From: CAYMLQ01 sp964390795
Lineage (GTDB): Bacteria; Verrucomicrobiota; Kiritimatiellia; RFP12; UBA1067
DNA: 58,542 nucleotides
NCBI GenBank assembly: GCA_964390795.1
Contig: CAYMLQ010000002.1
Location: 1 to 58,542, forward strand
Direction: 5' to 3'
The position numbers were made by a program, and so were the translations under genes. Position 1 is the stretch's first letter. The number at the start of each line of letters is the position of its first letter. The notes beneath the pieces are model-generated. The model worked only from the letters and a program-made list of their open reading frames with translations. It did no database searches and had not been told where the DNA came from. Shown here in pieces: positions 42,001-49,016 of this stretch.

Positions 42001-42983
42001 AGGGTATGGACGGTGTTCGTCGGGACGGCAAAGAAAGGATACCCGGCGCCTTCCGCGATTCCCCAGACCGAAACGAAGTCCCAGCCGACATACGTCGCCT
42101 GCTGCCACATCTGCACCGTGGTCCGGCCTTCGCCGCCGGCAGAGGCCGCCTGCCCGCTGGCTGTGATGTCCCAGTAGGCTTTGTTTACCGCGCCGAAGCC
42201 CTCGCCCGCGAGGCCGCCGACCGCACTTGCGCCGGTCACGGCGCCCGCCGCGTAACACGTGTCGATCTGGTCGAAATGACTGCCGACGAGGCCGCCGACA
42301 GCCGATTCGCCGCTCACCGCGGCTGTCGCGTAGCACCTGCTGAGCGTGCCGAACTCGATATCGCCGACCAGGCCGCCGACCGAGAACAGGTCGCCGCCGA
42401 CCTCACCCGCTGCGTAGCATGTGCTTAAGGTTCCGGACTCCATGCGCCCGACCAGCCCGCCCACGTAGGCGGCGCCGGACACGGCGGCTGTCGCGGAAGC
42501 GTTGCTGACCGTGCCGAAGCTGAGCCCCACGAGGCTACCTACGGGATAATAGCCTGTGAGAGCGGCATCCGACAGGCGCACGTTTCTGACCATCGCACCC
42601 GGCGCGATCCGGCTGAAAAGCCCGACGCCGATCTGCTCCGGGCGGCTGACCGTCAAGCCCTGGATCACGAACCCGTTGCCGTCGAAGGTGCCGGTGAAAG
42701 GCTGCCCAGCCGTCCAGCTCAGGGTGTCGCCGTCCCACTCGCCGGCCTCGCCAATGGGCTTAAAGCCCTCAAGAAGGGTTTCGTCAGTTCCGGCGTCATT
42801 CCAGAGCGCGGTCTCGGAGGCGTCGATATCCTGCGTCAGAACGTAATTCCCGTTCAGAGGAAAGGCGGGGTCGTTGCCGATCCGCTGAAGATCCTCGATA
42901 CTGGAAAGGCCCTGCGCGTGCAGGCGGGTCAGCGTGCTGTAAATCAGTAATGCCGCGAAAGTCAACGAGGTACGTGTTTTCAT
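39027..42983 (-). CDS. Secreted surface protein with GLUG, InlB-type and Calx-beta repeats
   Basis: The 1318-residue protein has a signal peptide ending near LHAQG (residue 24). Residues about 75-310 contain GLUG-type repeats (VGGLVGRMESGTLSTCYA, VGGLVGDIEFGTLSRCYA). An InlB B-repeat-like module follows (LTYVAGAHGTL, then GYHFVRWSGG). A Calx-beta-like stretch, a beta-sandwich, further InlB-type modules (AKPRPGWLFTGWTP, TAAKGRALTRWSDG), an Ig-like putative domain (PGAQSAMVGVTF) and a C-terminal part of about 450 residues complete it. These modules are typical of adhesins and surface polymers-binding proteins. The AAGGAG ribosome site lies in the end of the YceI remnant upstream. Confidence 0.82.
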   Translation of the reverse strand: MKTRTSLTFAALLIYSTLTRLHAQGLSSIEDLQRIGNDPAFPLNGNYVLTQDIDASETALWNDAGTDETLLEGFKPIGEAGEWDGDTLSWTAGQPFTGTFDGNGFVIQGLTVSRPEQIGVGLFSRIAPGAMVRNVRLSDAALTGYYPVGSLVGLSFGTVSNASATAAVSGAAYVGGLVGRMESGTLSTCYAAGEVGGDLFSVGGLVGDIEFGTLSRCYATAAVSGESAVGGLVGSHFDQIDTCYAAGAVTGASAVGGLAGEGFGAVNKAYWDITASGQAASAGGEGRTTVQMWQQATYVGWDFVSVWGIAEGAGYPFFAVPTNTVHTLTYVAGAHGTLCGAAAQTVAYGASGSPVKAVADPGYHFVRWSGGRLDNPRTDTNVTGNVFAMATFSGVAFASGGVTVSETAGAATLTVNGGIPGYASSVKVYLQPGTATAADYTAPAGMPLTLSWAAGEIGPKTVTLPIKADSLIEDDETFYVLLGSAVNGVVDTPSVCQVTVTDANRGDTLADALDNVLLKWTTGGVPAWAPQDAVTSDGTDAASSGAMASNKVSFVQTTVTGTGTLSFAWSVASSGVLRLYDGAKVLAAVTNDTAWETGTIALTQTGTHTLKWAFTQGGDPAGRAYLDQVVWLPGVATTVSVTALASHPAGGTVSGSGSYYAGAKVPLNAKPRPGWLFTGWTPTNLFAKPLTAAQTLTVSNDAVSATAVFVKIPVVTGLPRPPEGGTVTGSGLCLPDKSVTLKATAAKGRALTRWSDGVQTASRTISATADLTLFAEFKLTSEIPPPVVANPGAQSAMVGVTFRLPLQITSESLPTVALSGLPAGLKYDAGTFTVSGVPSSAPIGGVSTVKIAASNPGGKAADTFFTLAVAPLTPSAQGTFTGVAHEEQLGVADEWVRGLFTMSVTSAGRISAKVTAQAGAYTFTGASWDTASNGVFRVLLRTTKGEELDLAVDTGSQWNTANLQATLSGGALGAAVLDVLGQRNAFLVKTAPEFALATNALARYKGYYTVALPVANLTEAPGAAQNVPQGSGYLTLTVKDGGGVSLSGKLADGTAVNGATTLLILDPDTEGEHAFVPLFFPLYAARGTFAGLLQIDPAADENSPADNTAVPAELFLQSWRYPGKTPTANPPQTEDRFALELGLAGGYYSPLTDLRAYYSNAVFSAEMTDVPYTYSNGPYTTTVDAVQAALPEVPLTFNPATGAVSLPASKAPVYNTVDGAYVYAPTNPAMATLAATQATGLFAGTFNLYYEYSDRNGALKLKTVSVSHAGVLTPVTADAGTASGQGHYLVPDTWKSPAPAPVSYPLKRSYAVDIAPGI

Positions 42984-42987
42984 AGGT

Positions 42988-43140
42988 TCATTCTCCTTGC
43001 GACGACTTGGCCGTTTTCACCGGCGTTCGCAAACCGGCCTCAAGATTGATCGCGATCACCACCACATTGCCGATCGCACCTTGCCCTGCTGTGATGCCGT
43101 AATCCCGGCGGTCCAGCACGGTCGACAGTTCAGCGTTCAG
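42988..43140 (-). pseudogene. YceI-family remnant, C-terminal 50 codons
   Basis: One frame reads ELSTVLDRRDYGITAGQG, then AIGNVVVIAINLEAGL, and stops at 42988. This is the end of a YceI-like lipid-binding beta-barrel (pattern TxDRxDFGIT...GNxVxIxIxIEA). Everything before it is missing: the ferredoxin stop codon lies at the break, within the sequence CTGAACGCTGAACTG. The remnant therefore seems to result from a deletion that joined the ferredoxin gene to the end of yceI. It still provides the ribosome site for the surface protein. Confidence 0.65.
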
Positions 43141-43322
43141 GAGAGCGCGATGGCGTTGACGGGGCACTGGTCCTTAGCGTCCGTGCAATCGGACTCCGCC
43201 GCAGCCGGAACGGGGTCAGCGAGGGTGATGGCGACATCACCGCTCATGGCGAAGACAGTCGGGCAAATTTCGGCACAGAGACCGCATCCGACACAAAGAT
43301 CAGCATGGATAATGGCTTTCAT
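43137..43322 (-). CDS. Short [4Fe-4S] ferredoxin
   Basis: In this 61-residue protein CVGCGLCAEICP supplies three cysteine ligands and Pro, and CPVNAIAL the fourth, as in single-cluster ferredoxins of the Thermotoga/Desulfovibrio type. An extra Cys (SDCTDAKDQCP) is also in place. GAGGAG precedes the ATG. It has a shared stress-type promoter (43390-43434) and lies next to sodB on the same strand, though each has its own promoter. It is probably a soluble electron carrier. Confidence 0.88.
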   Translation of the reverse strand: MKAIIHADLCVGCGLCAEICPTVFAMSGDVAITLADPVPAAAESDCTDAKDQCPVNAIALS

Positions 43323-43389
43323 GGAAGGCTCCTCGGTTGGTTGTCGTTGTTAGCCGCCGCCCTTCTGAGATTTGGGCTAAATGGTTCGT

Positions 43390-43434
43390 ATGCTAATGAT
43401 TTTGGCGGGATTTGCCTATGGGGTAAACTCCCCA
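43390..43434 (-). promoter_or_regulatory. Shared-architecture promoter of the short ferredoxin
   Basis: On the minus strand TGGGGAGTTTACCCCAT is followed after 22 bases by TAGCAT (43395-43390). The dyad is almost symmetrical here (GGGGAGTTTACCCC). The leader would be about 60 bases. Confidence 0.75.
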
Positions 43435-43451
43435 AAACCTCCTCATTTCTC

Positions 43452-44114
43452 TTAGACCAGCTTCGCCGCAGCAAATTCCCAGTTGGCAAGATGGTCGAGG
43501 AAGGCTTGGACAAAGTCTTTGCGGCGGTTCTGGTAGTCGAGGTAATACGCGTGCTCCCATATGTCGCAGGTCAGAAGCGCGTTCTGGCCGTAGGCGATGG
43601 GCGTGTCTGCGTTGGCAGTTTTCACAACCCGCACGCTGTCATCGGACTGAACCAGCCAAACGGCGCCGCTGCCGAACTGTCCGACGGCCGCGGCCAGAAA
43701 CGAGGTCTTGAACGACTCGAACGAACCGAACGCCTTTACAAACAAGGCGAGCAGTCTCGGGGGCGGCTGGCCGCCGCCGCCCGGCCGCATGCTTTGCCAG
43801 AAGAGGGTGTGGTTCCAGACCTGCGCGGCATTGTTGAACAGCGCGGCCTTGTCCGTCATTTGTGCGGTGCTTTCAATGAGGTCTTCGAGCGAAAGTGCCG
43901 CGAACTCGGTTCCTGCCGTCATTTTGTTCAGGTTGTCAACGTAGGCGCGGTGATGCTGGCCGTAGTGAAAGCGCAGGGTTTTGGCTGACACAAAGGGTTC
44001 GAGCGCGTCCTGGGCATAGGGTAAAGCGGGCAGCTGAAAGGGGCCCAAAGCAAGGGTTTCATCCGGAGCGGATGAGGCTACCGTTTTGAGCGACTGGTGT
44101 CTCACGTGTCTCAT
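43452..44114 (-). CDS. sodB: Iron superoxide dismutase
   Basis: The 220-residue enzyme converts superoxide to oxygen and peroxide. The motifs are the N-terminal LPALPYAQDALEP, first ligand region FHYGQHHRAYVDNLN, FNNAAQVWNHTLFW, GQFGSGAVWLV and the metal site DIWEHAYYLDYQNRR. FNNAAQVWNH favours iron. Compared with typical SodB there are about 24 extra N-terminal residues without a clear signal peptide. The shared promoter's -10 box ends only 7 bases before the ATG, so the message may be leaderless. Confidence 0.92.
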   Translation of the reverse strand: MRHVRHQSLKTVASSAPDETLALGPFQLPALPYAQDALEPFVSAKTLRFHYGQHHRAYVDNLNKMTAGTEFAALSLEDLIESTAQMTDKAALFNNAAQVWNHTLFWQSMRPGGGGQPPPRLLALFVKAFGSFESFKTSFLAAAVGQFGSGAVWLVQSDDSVRVVKTANADTPIAYGQNALLTCDIWEHAYYLDYQNRRKDFVQAFLDHLANWEFAAAKLV

Positions 44115-44121
44115 GTTGCAA

Positions 44122-44166
44122 AGCTTACTTCGGGCTGCGGAGTCTCGCCATGGGGATTAATCCTAC
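44122..44166 (-). promoter_or_regulatory. Shared-architecture promoter of sodB
   Basis: On the minus strand GTAGGATTAATCCCCAT is followed after 22 bases by TAAGCT (44127-44122). The core GGATTAATCC is a perfect palindrome. The NarL-type regulator gene starts 83 bases away in the other direction. Confidence 0.78.
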
Positions 44167-44248
44167 TTACGGATGCCGGAATATCGGTTGTGGCATTGTC
44201 GGGATTGTGTTAAAAATTAAATGTCGATTGAAACCGTTGGGACTTGTT

Positions 44249-44935
44249 ATGAAAAAAATTACCGTCTTGTTGGCAGACGACCATAGCGTCGTGCGCGAGG
44301 GTCTTCAGGCTTTGCTTCAGGCAGAGAGCGACCTTCAGGTTGTCGGGCAAGCCTCGACGGGCTTTGAAGCTGTGGAGCTTTCCGTTAGACTGCGGCCGGA
44401 CGTGGTGGTTCTGGATATCGCCATGCCGGTGCTCAACGGGGTGGAAGCCCTGCGGCAGATCCGGGCATCCGTGCCCGGTACCAGGGTGCTGATTCTGTCG
44501 GCCTACTGCAACCCCGCCTGCATCGAGCAGGTTGTCGCGCTGGGCGCAGCGGGCTATCTGATCAAAAAGACCTCGATCCTGATCTTGGCCCAGGCGATTC
44601 GCGAGGTGCAGCAGGGCCGCTGTTTTCTTGACCCGGCCATTCACGTCGCGACTGGCCTCGCTCCCGGCGGTGTCCTGCGGCGTACGGGCACACAGGCGGG
44701 ACACAGCCCGGCGAAGGAAATCGCGCTCACGTCGCGCGAGATCGAGGTGCTGAAGCTGATCGCCGAGGGATTGCTCAACAAGCAGGTCGCCGACCGCTTG
44801 GGCATCAGCGCGAAAACCACCGAGAAGCATCGCTACAGTCTGATGGAGAAGCTTGCCATCCATGATACGGCGGGGCTGACGCGCTATGCCATCGAACTCG
44901 GCCTTGCCGAGCCGACATCCGAGACCGTGGCGTGA
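44249..44935 (+). CDS. NarL/FixJ-family response regulator
   Basis: The 228-residue protein starts at ATG 44249; frames further upstream lack a ribosome site. The receiver domain has DDH at 10-12, phospho-acceptor Asp56 in VVVLDIAMP and Lys in LIKKTS. A C-terminal LuxR-type helix-turn-helix follows (about 160-205: LTSREIEVLKLIAEG, QVADRLGISAKTTEKHRYSLM). Such regulators bind short dyads, often centred near -42. A dyad of the shared promoter type lies directly upstream, between this gene and sodB, so it is a candidate regulator of that regulon. The only NarL-class kinase in view is at 19979. Confidence 0.88.
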   Translation: MKKITVLLADDHSVVREGLQALLQAESDLQVVGQASTGFEAVELSVRLRPDVVVLDIAMPVLNGVEALRQIRASVPGTRVLILSAYCNPACIEQVVALGAAGYLIKKTSILILAQAIREVQQGRCFLDPAIHVATGLAPGGVLRRTGTQAGHSPAKEIALTSREIEVLKLIAEGLLNKQVADRLGISAKTTEKHRYSLMEKLAIHDTAGLTRYAIELGLAEPTSETVA

Positions 44936-44951
44936 GGGATAGGGGTATCCA

Positions 44952-46325
44952 ATGAACAGACGCGATTTTATCAAGCTGAGCGGTTTGGCGGCTGCGGTGC
45001 CAGCCGCCGTGACGGGGCAGGCGCGAGCGGCCGAGGCGACGGTGCGGGGCGCAACCGTGCGGGAGCCCGCCCGCGACATCCCGGTCGTGGAGTCGGCGGA
45101 CGTGGTGGTGTGCGGCGCGGGTCCGGCGGGGGTGGCAGCCGCATTGAGCGCGGCACGCAAGGGCGCGAAGACGCTGCTGCTGGAACAGCATGGCTGCCTC
45201 GGCGGCATCTGGACCTCCGGCCTGCTCGCCTGGCTGCTCGACTGCGACAACAAGACGGGCGTCATGGCCGAGATCATCCGGCGCTTGGAAGAGCGCGGCG
45301 CGCGAACGGTGACGTCGGGCGGCAAGCCCACCAACGCCTACGATGTGGAGGTGATGAAGGCGCTGCTGGAAACGCTCTGCGAAGAGGCTGGCGTGGAGGT
45401 TCGCTACCACGTCCGCACGGCAGCGGCGGTCAAGAGCGATGGGCGCCTGACACATGTGGTCACGGAGTCCAAATCCGGACGAGAGGCCGTGGCTGGCAAG
45501 GCGTTCGTCGACGCCACGGGCGACGGCGATCTCGGCGCGCAGGCGGGCTGCGGGTTCGATTTCGGCCACCCCGAGACGGGGCTGACCCAGCCCATGAGCC
45601 TGATCTGCCTGGTCGCGGGGATCAACGCGCCGGAGCTGAAAGCGTTCTATAACGATCTCGATGCGGCGCAGTCGTGGGCCGCGCCCAAGGACGCGCTGCG
45701 CGCGGCCATGGAGGCGGGCGGCCACTCGCCCTCCTACGCGAAACCGTCGCTCTTCCGTGTGCGCGACGACCTCTTCATCCTGATGGCCAACCACGAGTAC
45801 GGCTTCAAAGGCACCGAGGCGCGGGATGTGACGCGCGCGACGCTGCACGCCCGCAAGGAGCTGCACGCGCTGATCGACGGTTTGCGCAGCACCGGAGGGC
45901 TCTGGAAGAACCTGCGCCTCGTGGCCACGGCCGAGCAGATCGGCGTGCGCGAAGGCCGCCGCCTGCGCGGCCTCTACACGATCACGGCAGACGACCTGAA
46001 AGAGGGGCGCCGCTTCGACGACGCGGTCTGCCGCGCGACCTTCGGCGTGGACGTGCATGCGCTGGATCCCAAGAAGACCAAGGGCATCGAGGCGCATCCG
46101 TGGCGGGCCAAGCCGTACGACATCCCGCTGCGGGCTCTCGTGGCGAAGGACGTGAAGGGGCTGATGTTCGCGGGACGCTGCATCAGCGGCGACTTCATCG
46201 CGCACTCGAGCTACCGCGTCACCGGTGACGCGGTGGCGATGGGCGAGGCGGCGGGCAAGGCCGCCGCAGTGGCCGCGCTCAGCGGCAAACCGCCGGCCGA
46301 GGTGACGGTCGCGGAATTGGGGTAG
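44952..46325 (+). CDS. FAD-dependent oxidoreductase with Tat-type leader
   Basis: This 457-residue protein begins with the twin-arginine leader NRRDFIKLSGLAAAVPAAV. An FAD-binding Rossmann motif (DVVVCGAGPAGVAAALSAARKGAKTLLLE) starts near residue 50, followed by GGIWTSGLLAWLLD and the second FAD motif VDATGDGDLGAQAGC. FAGRCISGDFIAHSSYRVTGDAVAMGEAAG is near the end. This is the PF12831 FAD_oxidored family, common in polysaccharide-degrading and PVC bacteria; the substrate is unknown. It starts 16 bases after the regulator gene. Its last 47 bases overlap the end of the convergent MFS gene. Confidence 0.85.
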   Translation: MNRRDFIKLSGLAAAVPAAVTGQARAAEATVRGATVREPARDIPVVESADVVVCGAGPAGVAAALSAARKGAKTLLLEQHGCLGGIWTSGLLAWLLDCDNKTGVMAEIIRRLEERGARTVTSGGKPTNAYDVEVMKALLETLCEEAGVEVRYHVRTAAAVKSDGRLTHVVTESKSGREAVAGKAFVDATGDGDLGAQAGCGFDFGHPETGLTQPMSLICLVAGINAPELKAFYNDLDAAQSWAAPKDALRAAMEAGGHSPSYAKPSLFRVRDDLFILMANHEYGFKGTEARDVTRATLHARKELHALIDGLRSTGGLWKNLRLVATAEQIGVREGRRLRGLYTITADDLKEGRRFDDAVCRATFGVDVHALDPKKTKGIEAHPWRAKPYDIPLRALVAKDVKGLMFAGRCISGDFIAHSSYRVTGDAVAMGEAAGKAAAVAALSGKPPAEVTVAELG

Positions 46326-48843
46326 CCTCAGCCTCGGCCAGCTCTGCAGCCGCGGGCCAAAGCTCGACCGCCCGTCGGAGGTAGTCGCGCACCTGCTGTT
46401 CGCGCACCGCAGGCGGACGCGGGTCGGTGGGCAGCGACTCGCGCGCGGCGGCCGCGGCATACAGGTAGTTTCCCGCGCGCAGCGCGGCGAGCACCTGCGC
46501 GGAAGGCGTCGCGCCGAGGTCGCACGAAGGGTACGAAGGACGCAGCGCGCGTTTGCCGATCCACTCGAGAAAGGGAAAGCCGTAGAGCCGTTCCTTGTCG
46601 CGCGGCAGGCGCGGGCCGAGAAAGGCGAAAAGCGGTCGGTCGTCGGTGGTCGCCGGAAACGCGTCGAAGCTCGGTTCCGCCCTGTGCAGGTCCGCGACGA
46701 AGAGTAGGCGAGAGGTCTCCGGCGACCGGAAGAAGGGGGCGGACGCGCGCGTTGTTTTCAGCCTCGCTGCAAGGAACTCGTCGGACATGGGAAGCGGTTC
46801 GTTCGCGCCCAGCAGTCCGATGACCGGCTGTAGCGGGTCGAGGTTCGCGCGCACCGCGATCGCACAGGGAAATGCGTCCGTGAAGGTGCGGATCACGATG
46901 CCGGCGGTTTGCGGGGTGAGTTGGTAGCACGGCAGCCAGAGGCAGAAGACGCCGCCGGGATTCAATCGCGCGCGGACGCTCTCGAAGAAGTCGCGCGAGT
47001 AGAGGCTGGCCGTGCCGTCCTCCCCCGGGAAGAACAGGTCGCAGATGATCGCGTCGAACGTGCCGGGCAGACGCGCGAGTTTCACGCGGCCGTCCGCCAC
47101 GTGTACCTGTGAGCGGGGATCGGAGAAGAGGCGTGCGTTCCAGGTGCCGAAATGTTCGCGTGCGGCGCTCACCACTTCGCGAACCAGCTCGATGGCGTGC
47201 AGCTCGGACACCGGAAAGTCGAGCGCCGCCACCGCAGAGAGGCCCGCCGCCATGCCGATGGTGACGACGCGTTCAGGGGTGCGGCAGAAGAGCAGGGGCA
47301 CCCAGCTCTGGTGCCGCTGCGAGGCGAGCGCGCGGCCTGTGCCGCTGAGCCGCTGGCGGCAGTTGAGCAGGATCTGCCGGGAGCCGCTCGCGGCGTTCTC
47401 GATGACGGACACGGGGCCGTATGCCCCTGAGTAGGCTGCGAGAACGCGCTCGTCGGGTTTGAGTCCCAGCACCGCTTCGCTACGCAAGGACTGGAATAGG
47501 CCGACCGCTGCCACGGCGGCGAGGAAGGCGGTCTCACGCCTCCAGGTGAGCCTGCGCGTCATGCTCAGCAGAGGCGCGGAGGCGATCAGCAGGTAGCCCC
47601 AGCCGAGCGCGGCCGTGCCGTGCGCGAGCCCGCAGAGAGGCAGCACCGCGTAGAGGCCGAGCGCTGCGCCTGCCGCCGCACCGAACTTGTTCACCGCCAG
47701 CGCGGCGCCGAGCGTGCGCCCCTCGCTGGCGGCGCGGGCGCTGACCAGTTCCCACGCCACAGGGAACACGCCGCCGAGGCAGACGGCGAGCGGCAGCACG
47801 ACAAGTCCGCAGCCGAGCAGCGCCTGCGAGAGCAGCCCGACTGGCGTGTCGGCGGTCAGCGCCGCCTCGCGTCCGCACAGCCACATGCCGAGGGACGGCA
47901 GCGCAAAGAGCAGGAGACCCGACGCCCCGGCGAAGAGCGACAGCAGACCGGGCGCAGGCCTGCCCCTGCGGCGCAGCGCAGCGACCGACAGTCCGCCCGC
48001 TCCCAGCCCGCTGAGGAACGCCGTCAGAACGCCGCTCACGGCATAGACCGACCCCTCGAGCGCCTGTCTCGCCCAGACGATCAGGAGCGTCTGGACGGCC
48101 AGCGATAGGGCGCCTGACGTGGCCAGCAGCGACCAACCCAACGCGTTTGGAAAAGCCGGGGCTGCGTGGCCGACTGAAGGCGAGACAGCCGACGTGGGTG
48201 GCGTTTGCTTGCGCGTTGCTGGTTTCGCCGCCGCGGCGATGCGACACGCTAGCAGTCCGCCCGCAAGCTGAAGTGCCGCTGCCACCGCGAAGGCGCCCGC
48301 GACACCCAGCGTGTAAGGTAGCCAGACGCTACCCGCCGCCACGCCCAGCGCCGCGCCGAGCAGGTTCATGCCGTAGAAGCGCCCGCCGGTTGACGTGCGG
48401 TGGCGCGCGTCCTCGACGACCGTTTCGGCCAATCCCGGAAACGAAGCCCCTGAGAAGAACGAGGGCGGGCCGACGAGTAACAGCGCGGCGGCGAACTGTC
48501 CGGCCCAGGACTCCGGCAGCACGTTCCCCTGCGTCCATAGCCAGCGGTTGAGCGTGAACATGGCGATGGCGGTAAGGGCGGATGCGACCTCGAAGCGCCC
48601 GTAGAACAGTAAAGCCTTGGATCGTCCCGCGACGAGCCATCCGCCCGCGAGGTTGCCCAGCGCCGCCGCCACGAAGAACACGGCGATGACCAGCGTGGAG
48701 GCGACCGCCGTGTTGCCCGCACGAAACGCGATCTCCCGCATCCAGACCGTCTCCAGCGTCAGGATGCAAAATCCCGAAAGCGCCCAGAGCGCCATCAGCG
48801 CGGAGCGAGAACCATTTCTATCTGTGTCAGGGAATGGCGACAT
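46279..48843 (-). CDS. MFS-like membrane protein fused to spermidine-synthase-like domain
   Basis: The protein of about 854 residues starts at ATG 48843 (MSPFPDTDRNG). The N-terminal ~460 residues contain about twelve or more hydrophobic segments of MFS type. The C-terminal part is a class I SAM-dependent methyltransferase-like/spermidine synthase fold (VVTIGMAAGLSAVAALDF near residue 520, IELVREVVSAAREHF, ADGRVKLARLPGTFDAIICDLFFP). Such fusions are widespread, and true spermidine synthesis is often unproven. A helical tail of about 100 residues (TPR-like DYLRRAVELWPAA) ends the protein. The 3' end overlaps the convergent oxidoreductase gene. Confidence 0.82.
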   Translation of the reverse strand: MSPFPDTDRNGSRSALMALWALSGFCILTLETVWMREIAFRAGNTAVASTLVIAVFFVAAALGNLAGGWLVAGRSKALLFYGRFEVASALTAIAMFTLNRWLWTQGNVLPESWAGQFAAALLLVGPPSFFSGASFPGLAETVVEDARHRTSTGGRFYGMNLLGAALGVAAGSVWLPYTLGVAGAFAVAAALQLAGGLLACRIAAAAKPATRKQTPPTSAVSPSVGHAAPAFPNALGWSLLATSGALSLAVQTLLIVWARQALEGSVYAVSGVLTAFLSGLGAGGLSVAALRRRGRPAPGLLSLFAGASGLLLFALPSLGMWLCGREAALTADTPVGLLSQALLGCGLVVLPLAVCLGGVFPVAWELVSARAASEGRTLGAALAVNKFGAAAGAALGLYAVLPLCGLAHGTAALGWGYLLIASAPLLSMTRRLTWRRETAFLAAVAAVGLFQSLRSEAVLGLKPDERVLAAYSGAYGPVSVIENAASGSRQILLNCRQRLSGTGRALASQRHQSWVPLLFCRTPERVVTIGMAAGLSAVAALDFPVSELHAIELVREVVSAAREHFGTWNARLFSDPRSQVHVADGRVKLARLPGTFDAIICDLFFPGEDGTASLYSRDFFESVRARLNPGGVFCLWLPCYQLTPQTAGIVIRTFTDAFPCAIAVRANLDPLQPVIGLLGANEPLPMSDEFLAARLKTTRASAPFFRSPETSRLLFVADLHRAEPSFDAFPATTDDRPLFAFLGPRLPRDKERLYGFPFLEWIGKRALRPSYPSCDLGATPSAQVLAALRAGNYLYAAAAARESLPTDPRPPAVREQQVRDYLRRAVELWPAAAELAEAEATPIPRPSPRPAVCR

Positions 48844-48911
48844 GCGCTCATGGTAGCAGTGTCCGAATGATCCCGAAACCGAAAACATGTTGGAACGACA
48901 AAGTAACGACA

Positions 48912-48925
48912 AAGGGACAGGTCTT
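48912..48925. repeat. REP-like core AAGGGACAGGTCTT, left of RAYT
   Basis: A 14-base sequence whose exact reverse complement occurs inside the RAYT gene at 49650-49663. Its position 92 bases before the RAYT start is where REP elements of these transposases are commonly found. Confidence 0.65.
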
Positions 48926-49016
48926 TAGAAAAAAAAGTTGTTGCGGAGGCGGGACGGTCGGTGATAAAGTCAGGTGAGTTAAGTAAGTAAGGTAAAGAGA
49001 GAGGAGGATGCGTGTT

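Noticed and set aside
44150..44248. Upstream extension of the NarL-type regulator starting at ATG 44150
   Set aside because: That ATG is the ATGGGG half-site of the sodB promoter dyad, it has no ribosome site and the extension does not match receiver domains.
48844..48912. Upstream extension of the MFS/spermidine-synthase-like protein
   Set aside because: The extra N-terminal residues are not hydrophobic and include the REP-like core region; ATG 48843 gives a normal start before the first membrane segment.
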